This document shows positions 1 to 8,588 of a DNA stretch of 64,000 bases, piece after piece. The translations under genes and the position numbers were made by a program. The notes under the pieces were generated by a model. The model did not search any database. It saw only the letters and a program-made list of their open reading frames with translations, and was not told where the DNA came from. The DNA comes from Roseiflexus castenholzii DSM 13941. Lineage in GTDB: Bacteria; Chloroflexota; Chloroflexia; Chloroflexales; Roseiflexaceae. The DNA lies in assembly GCF_000017805.1 (NCBI RefSeq), contig NC_009767.1, forward strand, positions 3,816,001-3,880,000. Direction: 5' to 3'. Position 1 is the stretch's first letter. Each line of letters begins with the position of its first letter.

Positions 1-2
1 TG

Positions 3-203
3 CTGCTCAAGATTCCGCCGCGCACGCAGGCAGATCAGGTCTTCCGACTGCGGGGCAAAGGCATGCCACGCCTCGAACGCCCGACCGAACGCGGCGATCT
101 CTTTGCCCGGGTGAAACTGGTGTTGCCCGAAACGTTGAGTGATGCTGACGTCGAAACGATTCGCACACTGGCGCGCGAGCGGAGCGCCCGAAAAAAAGGG
201 TGA
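3..203 (+). CDS. DnaJ/CbpA-type co-chaperone, C-terminal end (partial)
   Basis: The reading frame is open from base 3 to a TGA at 201-203 and encodes the last 66 residues of a DnaJ-family Hsp40. The visible part starts in the second beta-barrel of the client-binding C-terminal domain. It has the family pattern of a 'KIPPRTQ...Q.FRLRGKGMP' stretch followed by 'GDLFARVKLVLPE', then the short helix that ends these proteins. The J domain lies outside the window. The next regulatory gene encodes a CbpM-like protein, so a CbpA-type (curved-DNA-binding) DnaJ is more likely than the zinc-finger type, but the window cannot decide this. Confidence 0.85.
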   Translation: MLKIPPRTQADQVFRLRGKGMPRLERPTERGDLFARVKLVLPETLSDADVETIRTLARERSARKKG

Positions 204-322
204 CCGGCGCACCGGCGCGTATTGTGTCGTCACGCCCGGCAGCCGGTCACATCTGGATGATCGTTCTGGCGCTCGGACTCGTGATCGGAGCGCTTCTCTG
301 GTTGATTGTGGGGAAGATCTGA
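200..322 (+). CDS. Very small single-span membrane protein
   Basis: A 40-residue frame starts at a GTG overlapping the stop of the preceding dnaJ-type gene (GTGA overlap), a common sign of translational coupling. A polar N-terminus of about 18 residues is followed by one strongly hydrophobic segment (residues about 19-37, rich in I, L, V and W) ending in a lysine. It is therefore a candidate small membrane protein with the N-terminus probably outside the hydrophobic span. No family was recognised. Evidence is limited to the overlap and the clean transmembrane pattern. A chance frame is possible. Confidence 0.45.
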   Translation: MTGAPARIVSSRPAAGHIWMIVLALGLVIGALLWLIVGKI

Positions 323-383
323 GTTCGTTCCACGACAGGGTACGCTGGGGGCAGGTCTGAAATCCGCCCCCCACACGGAGTAA

Positions 384-532
384 TACCAATGACCTGTGCA
401 CATCCGGCATGGTCACCCCGAGCAGCGCGAGGGGTCGTGCGCGACCCGCGCCGATTCCTCGCTGCGTTTACCCTGAGCGAAGCGAAGGGCTCGGAATGAC
501 ACGCATGCGGCATATTCAAATCATAATTGGTA
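384..532 (-). mobile_element. MITE-like palindromic repeat, copy 1 (inverted)
   Basis: About 149 bp starting TACCAATGAC and ending ATTGGTA, in the orientation opposite to most copies. The 3-bp flanks are TAA and ACG, so no target duplication survives. The right end is the most decayed of the eight copies. It separates the dnaJ-type gene from the CbpM-like gene and leaves only about 15 bp before the latter's start codon. Confidence 0.8.
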
Positions 533-547
533 ACGCAGGAGTTTCAG

Positions 548-874
548 ATGCTGATCCGTCGCATGAATCCCGAAATGCTGGCAGCGCAGACCGGTCTGCC
601 GGTTGAGGTGATCCAGGACCTGATCGATCTCGGTCTGATCGGGTCCTTTCCCGAACCGACAGAAACTGACCTGATCGAATTGCGCCGCGTGCGCCGCCTT
701 ATCGACATCCTGGGGCTTTCCCACGAGGCGGTTGATGTCGTGTTGCAGATGCGTCGCCGCCTGGTTGCGCTGCAACGAGAGGCGGCGCAACTCCGCGCCG
801 AACTCGCGGAACGCCACCGCGCGGAACGCTCGACGGTCTGGATCGAAGCGGAATGGATTGAAGAGCGGGAATAG
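548..874 (+). CDS. CbpM-like MerR-type chaperone modulator
   Basis: The protein has 108 residues. The N-terminal half has a MerR-like helix-turn-helix pattern: residues about 6-30 resemble the 'La..tGl..e.I..li..GLI' signature of CbpM. A long arginine/glutamate-rich helix follows (residues about 65-95), probably a coiled coil. CbpM proteins bind the J domain of CbpA and inhibit it, and the gene usually sits directly after cbpA, as here. The ATG at 548 is preceded by GCAGGAG at about 6 nt, so it is preferred over the upstream TTG at 527, which lies inside the MITE end. A 23-bp gap separates it from the rhomboid gene. Confidence 0.75.
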   Translation: MLIRRMNPEMLAAQTGLPVEVIQDLIDLGLIGSFPEPTETDLIELRRVRRLIDILGLSHEAVDVVLQMRRRLVALQREAAQLRAELAERHRAERSTVWIEAEWIEERE

Positions 875-897
875 CCCGATATACGGAGAGTTCTTTC

Positions 898-1593
898 ATG
901 ATCCCCCTCTACGACAATGTCCACGCGCGATCTTTTCCGTTTGTCAACTGGGCGATTATTCTTGCCAACATTGCGTTCTTCCTCATCGAAGTTGCGCTTG
1001 GACCCGATGCCGAGCGGTTCGTGACCATGTTTGCGGTCGTTCCTGCGCGGTTGCTTGCCAATCCAGGTCCAGATCAGATCGCTACGCTTTTTACATCGAT
1101 GTTCCTTCACGGCGGATGGTCGCACCTGTTGAGCAATATGCTGGCGCTCTATATCTTTGGCGATAACGTCGAAGATCGGATGGGGGGTGGACGCTACCTG
1201 ACGTTTTACATCATCTGCGGATTGATCGCAGCCCTGACTCACATATTGTTCAACCCGGATTCGCCGATTCCGACGATCGGTGCGAGTGGCGCGATCAGCG
1301 GCGTGCTCGGCGCGTATCTGATCCTCTATCCGACAGCGCGGGTGATCACGCTGATCCCGATCTTTTTTCTTCCCTGGTTCGTTGAAATCCCGGCGCTGGT
1401 CTACCTGGGAGTGTGGTTCCTGTCACAGTTGCTCAACGGCACGCTGGCGATCATCATTGGCGCGCAGGGGTTCGGCGGCGTGGCGTGGTGGGCGCATGCC
1501 GGCGGTTTCGTCGCCGGCATTGTACTCGTGGGTCTCTTCATTCAACGTCGCAGCCGGCGGCGCGTCTATGCGGACGAGTACTGGCCCTGGTGA
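898..1593 (+). CDS. Rhomboid-family intramembrane serine protease
   Basis: The protein has 231 residues with about six hydrophobic spans. The rhomboid catalytic dyad is visible: the nucleophile Ser130 in a GASG motif (128-131), and His200 in the HAGG of the last helix. The conserved H71-x4-H76-x3-N80 cluster in the second span, which forms the oxyanion region, is also present. Rhomboids cut single-span membrane proteins within the bilayer; the substrate here is unknown. A start at 898 follows GGAGAG at about 9 nt. The gene is 15 bp upstream of another protease gene, and the two probably share a transcript and work in membrane-protein quality control. Confidence 0.93.
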   Translation: MIPLYDNVHARSFPFVNWAIILANIAFFLIEVALGPDAERFVTMFAVVPARLLANPGPDQIATLFTSMFLHGGWSHLLSNMLALYIFGDNVEDRMGGGRYLTFYIICGLIAALTHILFNPDSPIPTIGASGAISGVLGAYLILYPTARVITLIPIFFLPWFVEIPALVYLGVWFLSQLLNGTLAIIIGAQGFGGVAWWAHAGGFVAGIVLVGLFIQRRSRRRVYADEYWPW

Positions 1594-1608
1594 TGAGGGA
1601 GGTTGCCC

Positions 1609-2448
<840 letters not shown>

Positions 2449-2849
2449 CAAGAAGCGTTCCTCTGCCCCTCACCCCCGCTCCCTCTCCCGTGTAAGGGCG
2501 GACCGAACTCCCGCGCGCACCCCAGCACGTCCACCAGGGGACACCCGCGCGCGCGGCACCGGTCTTCCCGCCCCCGCGCGCGAGAGCGGAGCAGGGGGAG
2601 CGCCTCGAACACCACATCGCAGAACCGCAACTCCTGCGGCGGATATTTGCCAAACCCCGCCGGACCGAGAGAGTGCCTCGAACACCACATCGCAGAAGCG
2701 TCCCCTCTCCCACGTGCGGAAGAGGAGCGGGGGGTGAGGGCACAACCACACATCCTAACGCCATGCATGCCCGCCAGGCGCATGCGCGCGGTCTGCCCTT
2801 GAACCCCTGTGAGCGGTGTGGAGGGTGAGTGAAACGCCGCGATCCGACC
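2449..2849. other. GC-rich intergenic spacer with repeats
   Basis: No credible gene was found in these 401 bp. The outer ends are roughly inverted: CCCTCACCCCCGCTCC near 2466 against GGAGCGGGGGGTGAGGG near 2725-2743. Inside, a 23-bp unit beginning GCCTCGAACACC occurs twice (2602-2624 and 2675-2697). The layout suggests a degenerate repeat element between convergent genes. Confidence 0.6.
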
Positions 2850-3227
2850 CTACAACGTAATCACCTGATCCGGCGGACTTCCGGCGAGCGCTTTGTACAA
2901 CTGTGGGAAGCAGCCTGCCACTACGCCTTCGACCAATCCCCTGGCTTTCACCTGCCCAAAGCCGCACTGCGTGAAATCGCCTTCTCCCAGATCACGCTCG
3001 ACTGCACAGCGATCACATACCATGAGCAGAATATTCTGCGCCTTGGCGACTTTCGCCAGACGCTCGCCAATCGGATCACCCTTGCGCAACACATACAGGT
3101 TGTCGTCGAAAAACATCATCCCGACTACCTGCGCGCCATGAACACCCTGTTCGAGTTGCGGCAGAATCATTTTCCCGAGTTTGTACGTGGCGGACATATC
3201 GGTTGCAAACACATACGCGACTTTCAT
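2850..3227 (-). CDS. DsrE-family sulfur-relay-like protein
   Basis: The protein has 125 residues with the DsrE/DsrF alpha/beta pattern: an initial 'MKVAYVFAT' strand, then 'MMFFDDNLYVL' and a cysteine-rich second half. Candidate active cysteines lie in 'VCDRCA', 'QCGFG' and 'GCFPQ'. The family includes sulfur carriers that move persulfide sulfur between partners; the substrate here is unknown. The start at 3227 is preceded by GAGGAGG, which rules out the longer frame beginning upstream. It lies 48 bp downstream of a COG0523 GTPase on the same strand, so the two are probably cotranscribed, consistent with thiol or metal handling. Confidence 0.75.
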   Translation of the reverse strand: MKVAYVFATDMSATYKLGKMILPQLEQGVHGAQVVGMMFFDDNLYVLRKGDPIGERLAKVAKAQNILLMVCDRCAVERDLGEGDFTQCGFGQVKARGLVEGVVAGCFPQLYKALAGSPPDQVITL

Positions 3228-3275
3228 GGACTTCCTCCTCATACGCGAACAGGACAACTGGAATGACAATCCTCG

Positions 3276-4496
3276 TCAATCCTCGGACACCCACACCGAC
3301 CATGTCCCGAAAGGATCGTCAAACTGCGCCCACCCTTCGGGACCCAACGCCATCTCGTCGTCGGTCAACAGGCAGGCATCAAGGCGAGCGCGCAGCGCCG
3401 CCTCGTCCATATCCTGCCCGATCAGCACCAGTTCCTGCCGCCGATCGCCCCACCGACTGTGCCATACCTGCGCCAGATGCGCTTCATCTTCAGGATCATC
3501 TGGCAATTCATCATCCGGCAGCGCCGCCCACCACAAGCCGCCTGGCTCGACCCGACACGCACTCCCGGCCTGCGACCAGAGACCGCTGATACTCATGCGC
3601 GTCGCCAGCCAGATCAGCCCCTTAGAACGCAACACACCGGGCCACTCATCGTGAATGAGGTCCCAGAAACGTTGAGGATGAAACGGTCGTCGAGCGCGAT
3701 AGACAAAACTCGAAATGCCATACTCCTCGGTTTCCGGCGTATGTTCGCCGCGAAGTTCCTTAAGCCAGCCAAGCGCCTGCGCCGCGCGCTCAAAATTGAA
3801 GCGACCGGTATTCAATATCTCGCGCAGCGGCACACGCCCAAACGACGCGCGCACAATGCGGGCATCGGGGTTCAGTTTGCGCAGAAGCGCTTCCAGTTGA
3901 TCCACCACATCGGGATCGACCAGATCGATCTTGTTCAGCACCAGAACATCGGCGAACTCAACCTGATCGATCAACAAATCAACAACCGACCGTTCATCAT
4001 CGTCGTCGGCAGCCATGTTCCGATCACGCAGGTCGTCGGTCGAGCACAAATCCTGCGGAAAATTGAACGCATCAACGACCGTCACCATCGTATCCAGCCG
4101 CGCCAGTTCCGCCAGGCTGACGCCGGTTTCATCCGCGAACGTGAACGTCTCCGCCACCGGCAGCGGCTCGGAGATGCCGGTCGACTCGATGAGCAGATAA
4201 TCGAAGCGCCCTTCACGCGCCAGGCGCGCCGCCTCAACCAACAAATCCTCGCGCAGCGTGCAGCAGATGCACCCATTGGTCATCTCGATCAGGCGCTCTT
4301 CGGTGCGACTGAGGGCCGCCCCGCCGCTGCGCACCAGCCGGGCGTCGATGTTGACCTCGCTCATGTCGTTGACGATGACTGCCACGCGCAGACCTTCGCG
4401 ATTGGCAAGCACATGGTTGAGCAGGGTCGTTTTACCGCTGCCCAGAAACCCCGACAGAACCGTTACCGGCAACGGTTGCGCAGTATGTTGCGCCAT
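3276..4496 (-). CDS. COG0523 (CobW/ZNG-type) metallochaperone GTPase
   Basis: The protein has 406 residues in two parts. The G domain has a Walker A P-loop at 16-24, the family's CxCC metal site (CICC at 76-79), 'IESTGISEP' and the guanine-specificity motif 'NKID'. The C-terminal CobW_C domain follows from about residue 240. COG0523 GTPases load zinc or other metals into client enzymes, often under zinc starvation. Regulation by a Zur-type repressor is suggested by the palindrome 40 bp upstream (4537-4551), which recurs before the second GTPase locus of this window. The client cannot be read from the sequence; the downstream neighbour is a DsrE-like protein. Confidence 0.92.
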   Translation of the reverse strand: MAQHTAQPLPVTVLSGFLGSGKTTLLNHVLANREGLRVAVIVNDMSEVNIDARLVRSGGAALSRTEERLIEMTNGCICCTLREDLLVEAARLAREGRFDYLLIESTGISEPLPVAETFTFADETGVSLAELARLDTMVTVVDAFNFPQDLCSTDDLRDRNMAADDDDERSVVDLLIDQVEFADVLVLNKIDLVDPDVVDQLEALLRKLNPDARIVRASFGRVPLREILNTGRFNFERAAQALGWLKELRGEHTPETEEYGISSFVYRARRPFHPQRFWDLIHDEWPGVLRSKGLIWLATRMSISGLWSQAGSACRVEPGGLWWAALPDDELPDDPEDEAHLAQVWHSRWGDRRQELVLIGQDMDEAALRARLDACLLTDDEMALGPEGWAQFDDPFGTWSVWVSED

Positions 4497-4536
4497 GACA
4501 AACCTCGTGATGCATGATCAACATGGTTGTGTTTGA

Positions 4537-4551
4537 TGATAGTGTATATCA
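4537..4551. promoter_or_regulatory. Candidate Zur/Fur-type operator palindrome
   Basis: TGATAGTGTATATCA consists of TGATA and TATCA arms around 5 bp, 40 bp upstream of the start codon of the minus-strand GTPase gene. It matches the 15-mer at 8270-8284 at 13 of 15 positions. That site lies 31 bp upstream of the FmdB/GTPase pair. Shared sequence and placement suggest one repressor, plausibly Zur. Confidence 0.5.
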
Positions 4552-4693
4552 ATGAAATTGTCAAACCATTGATGACTCGGAGCAGGGTCATAAATGATCA
4601 GAACCCGCTGCATCGTCACGGGTTGATGATCAGTCCCGCCGCTTGTGCGCAGGAATGGCTATTCCTTCCGGTTACCATTGTCATGTTGTGTGA

Positions 4694-4841
4694 TACCAAT
4701 GACGCTTGACGATGCCGCATGCGTGTCATTCCGAGCCCTTCGCTTCGCTCAGGGTAAACGCAGCGCGGAATCGGCGCGGGTCGCGCACGACCCCTCGCGC
4801 TGATCGGGGTGACCATGCCGGATGGTCACAGGTCATTGGTA
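4694..4841 (+). mobile_element. MITE-like palindromic repeat, copy 2
   Basis: A 148-bp copy with ends TACCAATGAC and GTCATTGGTA. Flanks are TGA and TTA (two of three bases agree). It lies between the GTPase regulatory region and the broken Ig-repeat gene. Confidence 0.85.
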
Positions 4842-4934
4842 TTACAGCAGCGCACCGGGGTCATATCCGACTTCATATCTCACCGGCGCTCGATGTCTAC
4901 TGCAACAGAACGCGGTACTGCCAGGAGGGACAAC

Positions 4935-7481
4935 GTGGACACGACCAGCACGACGCAACGAACCCATACGCTCTCGGTTGGCGCGCTGATCGCTCTGTGC
5001 CTTCTCATGGTGATCAGCGCGCTGGCGCCCGCCGCTATGCAGGCGAGTTCGTAATCGATTACCAGCCCGAATAACGCATCATTCACGGTCGGAATATCCT
5101 CAGTTTTCACGATCACGACATCCGGCTTTTCTCTATCGAACCCGCCATATTTCTACACTGTCCCAGGGACTCTTCCTAACGGACTGGAGATTGTTTCCAA
5201 TAACGACACCACGGGCTACATCAGTGGCGATCCTGCACCCGGCACCGGCGGCGTCTACACGTTTACACTCTATGCAGACGATGAAAATGGCGGAATAGCT
5301 ACTCAGAGCTTCACCCTCACCATCTACGAGGCGCCGGCCATCACCAGCCCCAACACCACCACGTTCACCGTCGGGCAGGCGGGTTCGTTCACCGTCACCG
5401 CCACCGGCTATCCGACGCCGACGCTGAGTGTGAGCGGCGCATTGCCTTCCGGCGTCACGTTTACGCCCAACTCCAACGGCACGGCGACGATCAGCGGCAC
5501 GCCGACGGCAGGCGGGGTCTTCCCGCTCACAATTACGGCCGCCAACGGCGTGAACCCGAACGCCACGCAAACCTTCACGCTGATCGTCAATCAGGCGCCG
5601 GCCATCACCAGCCCCAACACCGCCACGTTCACCGTTGGGCAGGCGGGTTCGTTCACCGTCACCGCCACCGGCTATCCGACGCCGACGCTGAGTGTGAGCG
5701 GCGCATTGCCTTCCGGCGTCACGTTTACGCCCAACTCCAACGGCACGGCGACGATCAGCGGCACGCCGACGGCAGGCGGGGTCTTCCCGCTCACAATTAC
5801 GGCCGCCAACGGCGTGAACCCGAACGCCACGCAAACCTTCACGCTGATCGTCAATCAGGCGCCGGCCATCACCAGCCCCAACACCGCCACGTTCACCGTT
5901 GGGCAGGCGGGTTCGTTCACCGTCACCGCCACCGGCTATCCGACGCCGACGCTGAGTGTGAGCGGCGCATTGCCTTCCGGCGTCACGTTTACGCCCAACT
6001 CCAACGGCACGGCGACGATCAGCGGCACGCCGACGGCAGGCGGGGTCTTCCCGCTCACAATTACGGCCGCCAACGGCGTGAACCCGAACGCCACGCAAAC
6101 CTTCACGCTGATCGTCAATCAGGCGCCGGCCATCACCAGCCCCAACACCGCCACGTTCACCGTTGGGCAGGCGGGTTCGTTCACCGTCACCGCCACCGGC
6201 TATCCGACGCCGACGCTGAGTATGAGCGGCGCATTGCCTTCCGGCGTCACGTTTACGCCCAACTCCAACGGCACGGCGACGATCAGCGGCACGCCGACGG
6301 CAGGCGGGGTCTTCCCGCTCACAATTACGGCCGCCAACGGCGTGAACCCGAACGCCACGCAAACCTTCACGCTGATCGTCAATCAGGCGCCGGCCATCAC
6401 CAGCCCCAACACCACCACGTTCACCGTTGGGCAGGCGGGTTCGTTCACCGTCACCGCCACCGGCTATCCGACGCCGACGCTGAGTATGAGCGGCGCATTG
6501 CCTTCCGGCGTCACGTTTACGCCCAACTCCAACGGCACGGCGACGATCAGCGGCACGCCGACGGCAGGCGGGGTCTTCCCGCTCACAATTACGGCCGCCA
6601 ACGGCGTGAACCCGAACGCCACGCAAACCTTCACGCTGATCGTCAATCAGGCGCCGGCCATCACCAGCCCCAACACCGCCACGTTCACCGTTGGGCAGGC
6701 GGGTTCGTTCACCGTCACCGCCACCGGCTATCCGACGCCGACGCTGAGTGTGAGCGGCGCATTGCCTTCCGGCGTCACGTTTACGCCCAACTCCAACGGC
6801 ACGGCGACGATCAGCGGCACGCCGACGGCAGGCGGGGTCTTCCCGCTCACAATTACGGCCGCCAACGGCGTGAACCCGAACGCCACGCAAACCTTCACGC
6901 TGATCGTCAATCAGGCGCCGGCCATCACCAGCCCCAACACCGCCACGTTCACCGTTGGGCAGGCGGGTTCGTTCACCGTCACCGCCACCGGCTATCCGAC
7001 GCCGACGCTGAGTATGAGCGGCGCATTGCCTTCCGGCGTCACGTTTACGCCCAACTCCAACGGCACGGCGACGATCAGCGGCACGCCGACGGCAGGCGGG
7101 GTCTTCCCGCTCACAATTACGGCCGCCAACGGCGTGAACCCGAACGCCACGCAAACCTTCACGCTGATCGTCAATCAGGCGCCGGCCATCACCAGCCCCA
7201 ACACCACCACGTTCACCGTCGGGCAGGCGGGTTCGTTCACCGTCACCGCCACCGGCTATCCGACGCCGACGCTGAGCGTGAGCGGCGCATTGCCTTCCGG
7301 CGTCACGTTTACGCCCAACTCCAACGGCACGGCTACGATCAGCGGGACGGCGACGGCAGGCGGGGTCTTCACGCTCACAATTACGGCCGCCAACGGCGTG
7401 AACCCGAACGCCACGCAAACCTTCACGCTGAAGGTGGAGCAGAATCAGTTCCGGGTCTTCCTGCCGCTGGTCGTTCGGTAA
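4935..7481 (+). pseudogene. Secreted He_PIG Ig-like repeat protein interrupted by one in-frame stop
   Basis: A GTG at 4935 with AGGAGG about 6 nt upstream opens a signal peptide: positive/polar start, a hydrophobic core 'ALIALCLLMVISALA' and an AxA-type exit. An ochre TAA at 5052-5054 stops translation after residue 39. The same frame then runs open to 7481 with no start codon until a GTG at 5430, so the export signal and the body are parted by a single codon. The body is one divergent Ig-like unit (5055-5331), eight nearly identical 88-residue He_PIG-type units, and a tail ending FRVFLPLVVR. A sequencing error, a recent nonsense mutation or readthrough would all explain this. Confidence 0.8.
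5332..7443 (+). repeat. Eight tandem 264-bp coding repeats
   Basis: Unit starts (GCGCCGGCCATCACC) fall at 5332, 5596, 5860, 6124, 6388, 6652, 6916 and 7180, a strict 264-bp period (88 codons). Units differ at only a few sites: GTG/ATG before AGCGGC, ACC/GCC in the second line, and extra changes in the last unit. This near-identity at the DNA level points to recent amplification or gene conversion. Confidence 0.97.
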
Positions 7482-7530
7482 GAAGACGCAACGATCACGG
7501 TAAAACAGGACGCATCTGAATGACGATACG

Positions 7531-7562
7531 CCAGAATGCTGCTGATACCAGCAGCATTCTGG
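7531..7562 (+). terminator. Rho-independent-type hairpin after the Ig-repeat gene
   Basis: A perfect 14-bp stem (CCAGAATGCTGCTG with CAGCAGCATTCTGG) has an ATAC loop and is followed by a T-containing tract (GTTTACGTTTT). It lies 50 bp after the stop of the repeat gene, and the next gene converges on it, so it could serve both strands. Confidence 0.75.
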
Positions 7563-7662
7563 CGCGTTTACGTTTTGCGATCAAGCGTTTCAGTATCTAC
7601 CGGCGTGGGGGCAGTCTGAGGCATTTACTCTTGTGCGGGGCGCTGCCACATTCAGTGCGATC

Positions 7663-8166
7663 TTACTGAGCCGTAATCGCCGTCGGCTGGCGCAGCAGCG
7701 CAGCAATGTCGCGCTCGATCTTTTCCGGCGTATCGGTGGGGGCGTAACGGCGACGCACTTTCCCCTGGCGGTCCACCAGAAACTTGGTGAAGTTCCACGG
7801 AATCGTCTGGATGCCCAACAATCCCGGCTTTTCCGCTTTCAGCAGCGCGAACAATGGATGGGTGTTCGGACCGTTGACATCCACCTTCTCAAAGATCGGA
7901 AAACTGACCCCATAGTTGCGCGTGCAGAACTGCTGGATGGCGTTCGGATCGTCGTATTCCTGCCCGGCGAACTGGTCGCACGGGAATCCGAGCACAACAA
8001 AACCTTCGTCGCGGTAGCGGCGGTAGAGGGTTTCGAGACCGGCATACTGCGGCGCAAATCCACATTTGCTGGCGACGTTGACGATCAGCAGCACCCGGTT
8101 CCGGTAGTCGCTGAGCGGCTGCGGTGTGCCGTCAATGCGGTTGGCGGTGATGTCGTATATGCCCAT
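7663..8166 (-). CDS. Glutathione peroxidase-family thiol peroxidase
   Basis: The protein has 167 residues, the usual length for bacterial members. The catalytic tetrad is visible: the peroxidatic Cys35 in 'ASKCGF' (cysteine, not selenocysteine), Gln69 in 'FAGQE', and Trp123 and Asn124 in 'PWNFTKF'. 'PCDQF' supplies the usual second cysteine (Cys63). Bacterial Cys-type GPx proteins commonly reduce peroxides using thioredoxin rather than glutathione. The start at 8166 has an AGAGGA site at a suitable distance; a longer frame upstream lacks homologous sequence. It is transcribed away from the FmdB/GTPase pair across a 149-bp gap that holds the candidate operator. Confidence 0.92.
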   Translation of the reverse strand: MGIYDITANRIDGTPQPLSDYRNRVLLIVNVASKCGFAPQYAGLETLYRRYRDEGFVVLGFPCDQFAGQEYDDPNAIQQFCTRNYGVSFPIFEKVDVNGPNTHPLFALLKAEKPGLLGIQTIPWNFTKFLVDRQGKVRRRYAPTDTPEKIERDIAALLRQPTAITAQ

Positions 8167-8269
8167 GGTGTGTGCGTCCTCTCGACGAATATGTGCAATA
8201 CCTGTGCAAGTAGTATGCGCGATTTTACGCATCATGTCAAATCTGATGATTGACATTCCTCTTCGCAAG

Positions 8270-8284
8270 TGATAGCATATATCA
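8270..8284. promoter_or_regulatory. Candidate Zur/Fur-type operator palindrome, second copy
   Basis: TGATAGCATATATCA lies in the divergent gap between the GPx gene and the FmdB/GTPase pair, 31 bp upstream of the FmdB start. It is nearly identical to the palindrome at 4537-4551 before the other GTPase gene. Confidence 0.5.
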
Positions 8285-8315
8285 CAAACGTATTCCCTGG
8301 ACCACGGACGAGCCA

Positions 8316-8558
8316 ATGCCATTGTACACCTACACCTGCCCGGAGTGTGAGATCGAAATCGAAGAACTCCGCCCTTCCTGGCGCGCCGATGAGCCGGTCG
8401 AATGTCCGGTCTGCCACGGGCTGTGCGTGCGCGATTGGAGCAGTTTCAGCATTCGGTCGCGCAATGCGCCCAAGCCGGTCTACGCCAGCCCGGCACAGGT
8501 TGCGCGGGCGCTCCACGGTCCCGGTTGCCCCTGCTGCATCCCGCGCCGGCGATCATGA
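8316..8558 (+). CDS. FmdB-type zinc-ribbon protein
   Basis: The protein has 80 residues. The N-terminus matches the FmdB regulatory-protein zinc ribbon: 'MPLYTYTCPEC' followed by 'VECPVC', giving two CxxC pairs about 24 residues apart. A third cluster 'GCPCC' near the C-terminus could add metal ligands. The function of these small ribbons is not settled. ATG at 8316 is chosen because the domain begins there. Only 30 bp separate it from the second COG0523 GTPase, suggesting a metal-handling operon under the palindrome at 8270. Confidence 0.82.
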   Translation: MPLYTYTCPECEIEIEELRPSWRADEPVECPVCHGLCVRDWSSFSIRSRNAPKPVYASPAQVARALHGPGCPCCIPRRRS

Positions 8559-8588
8559 TGATATGGTAGTCAATCAGGAGTTTGTGAT

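Noticed and set aside
2449..2849. 170-codon minus-strand frame over the 2.3-2.8 kb spacer
   Set aside because: Low-complexity Arg/Gly-rich translation of repeats; partly antisense to the protease gene.
5133..7418. A 761-codon minus-strand open frame rich in Arg, Gly and Asp
   Set aside because: It is the antisense shadow of the eight 264-bp repeats. The plus frame has the Ig-like pattern and a signal peptide, and the minus frame has no ribosome site or domain.
5332..7443. Possible CRISPR or rearrangement cassette
   Set aside because: A 264-bp period in a single coding frame without unique spacers is a protein-repeat array.
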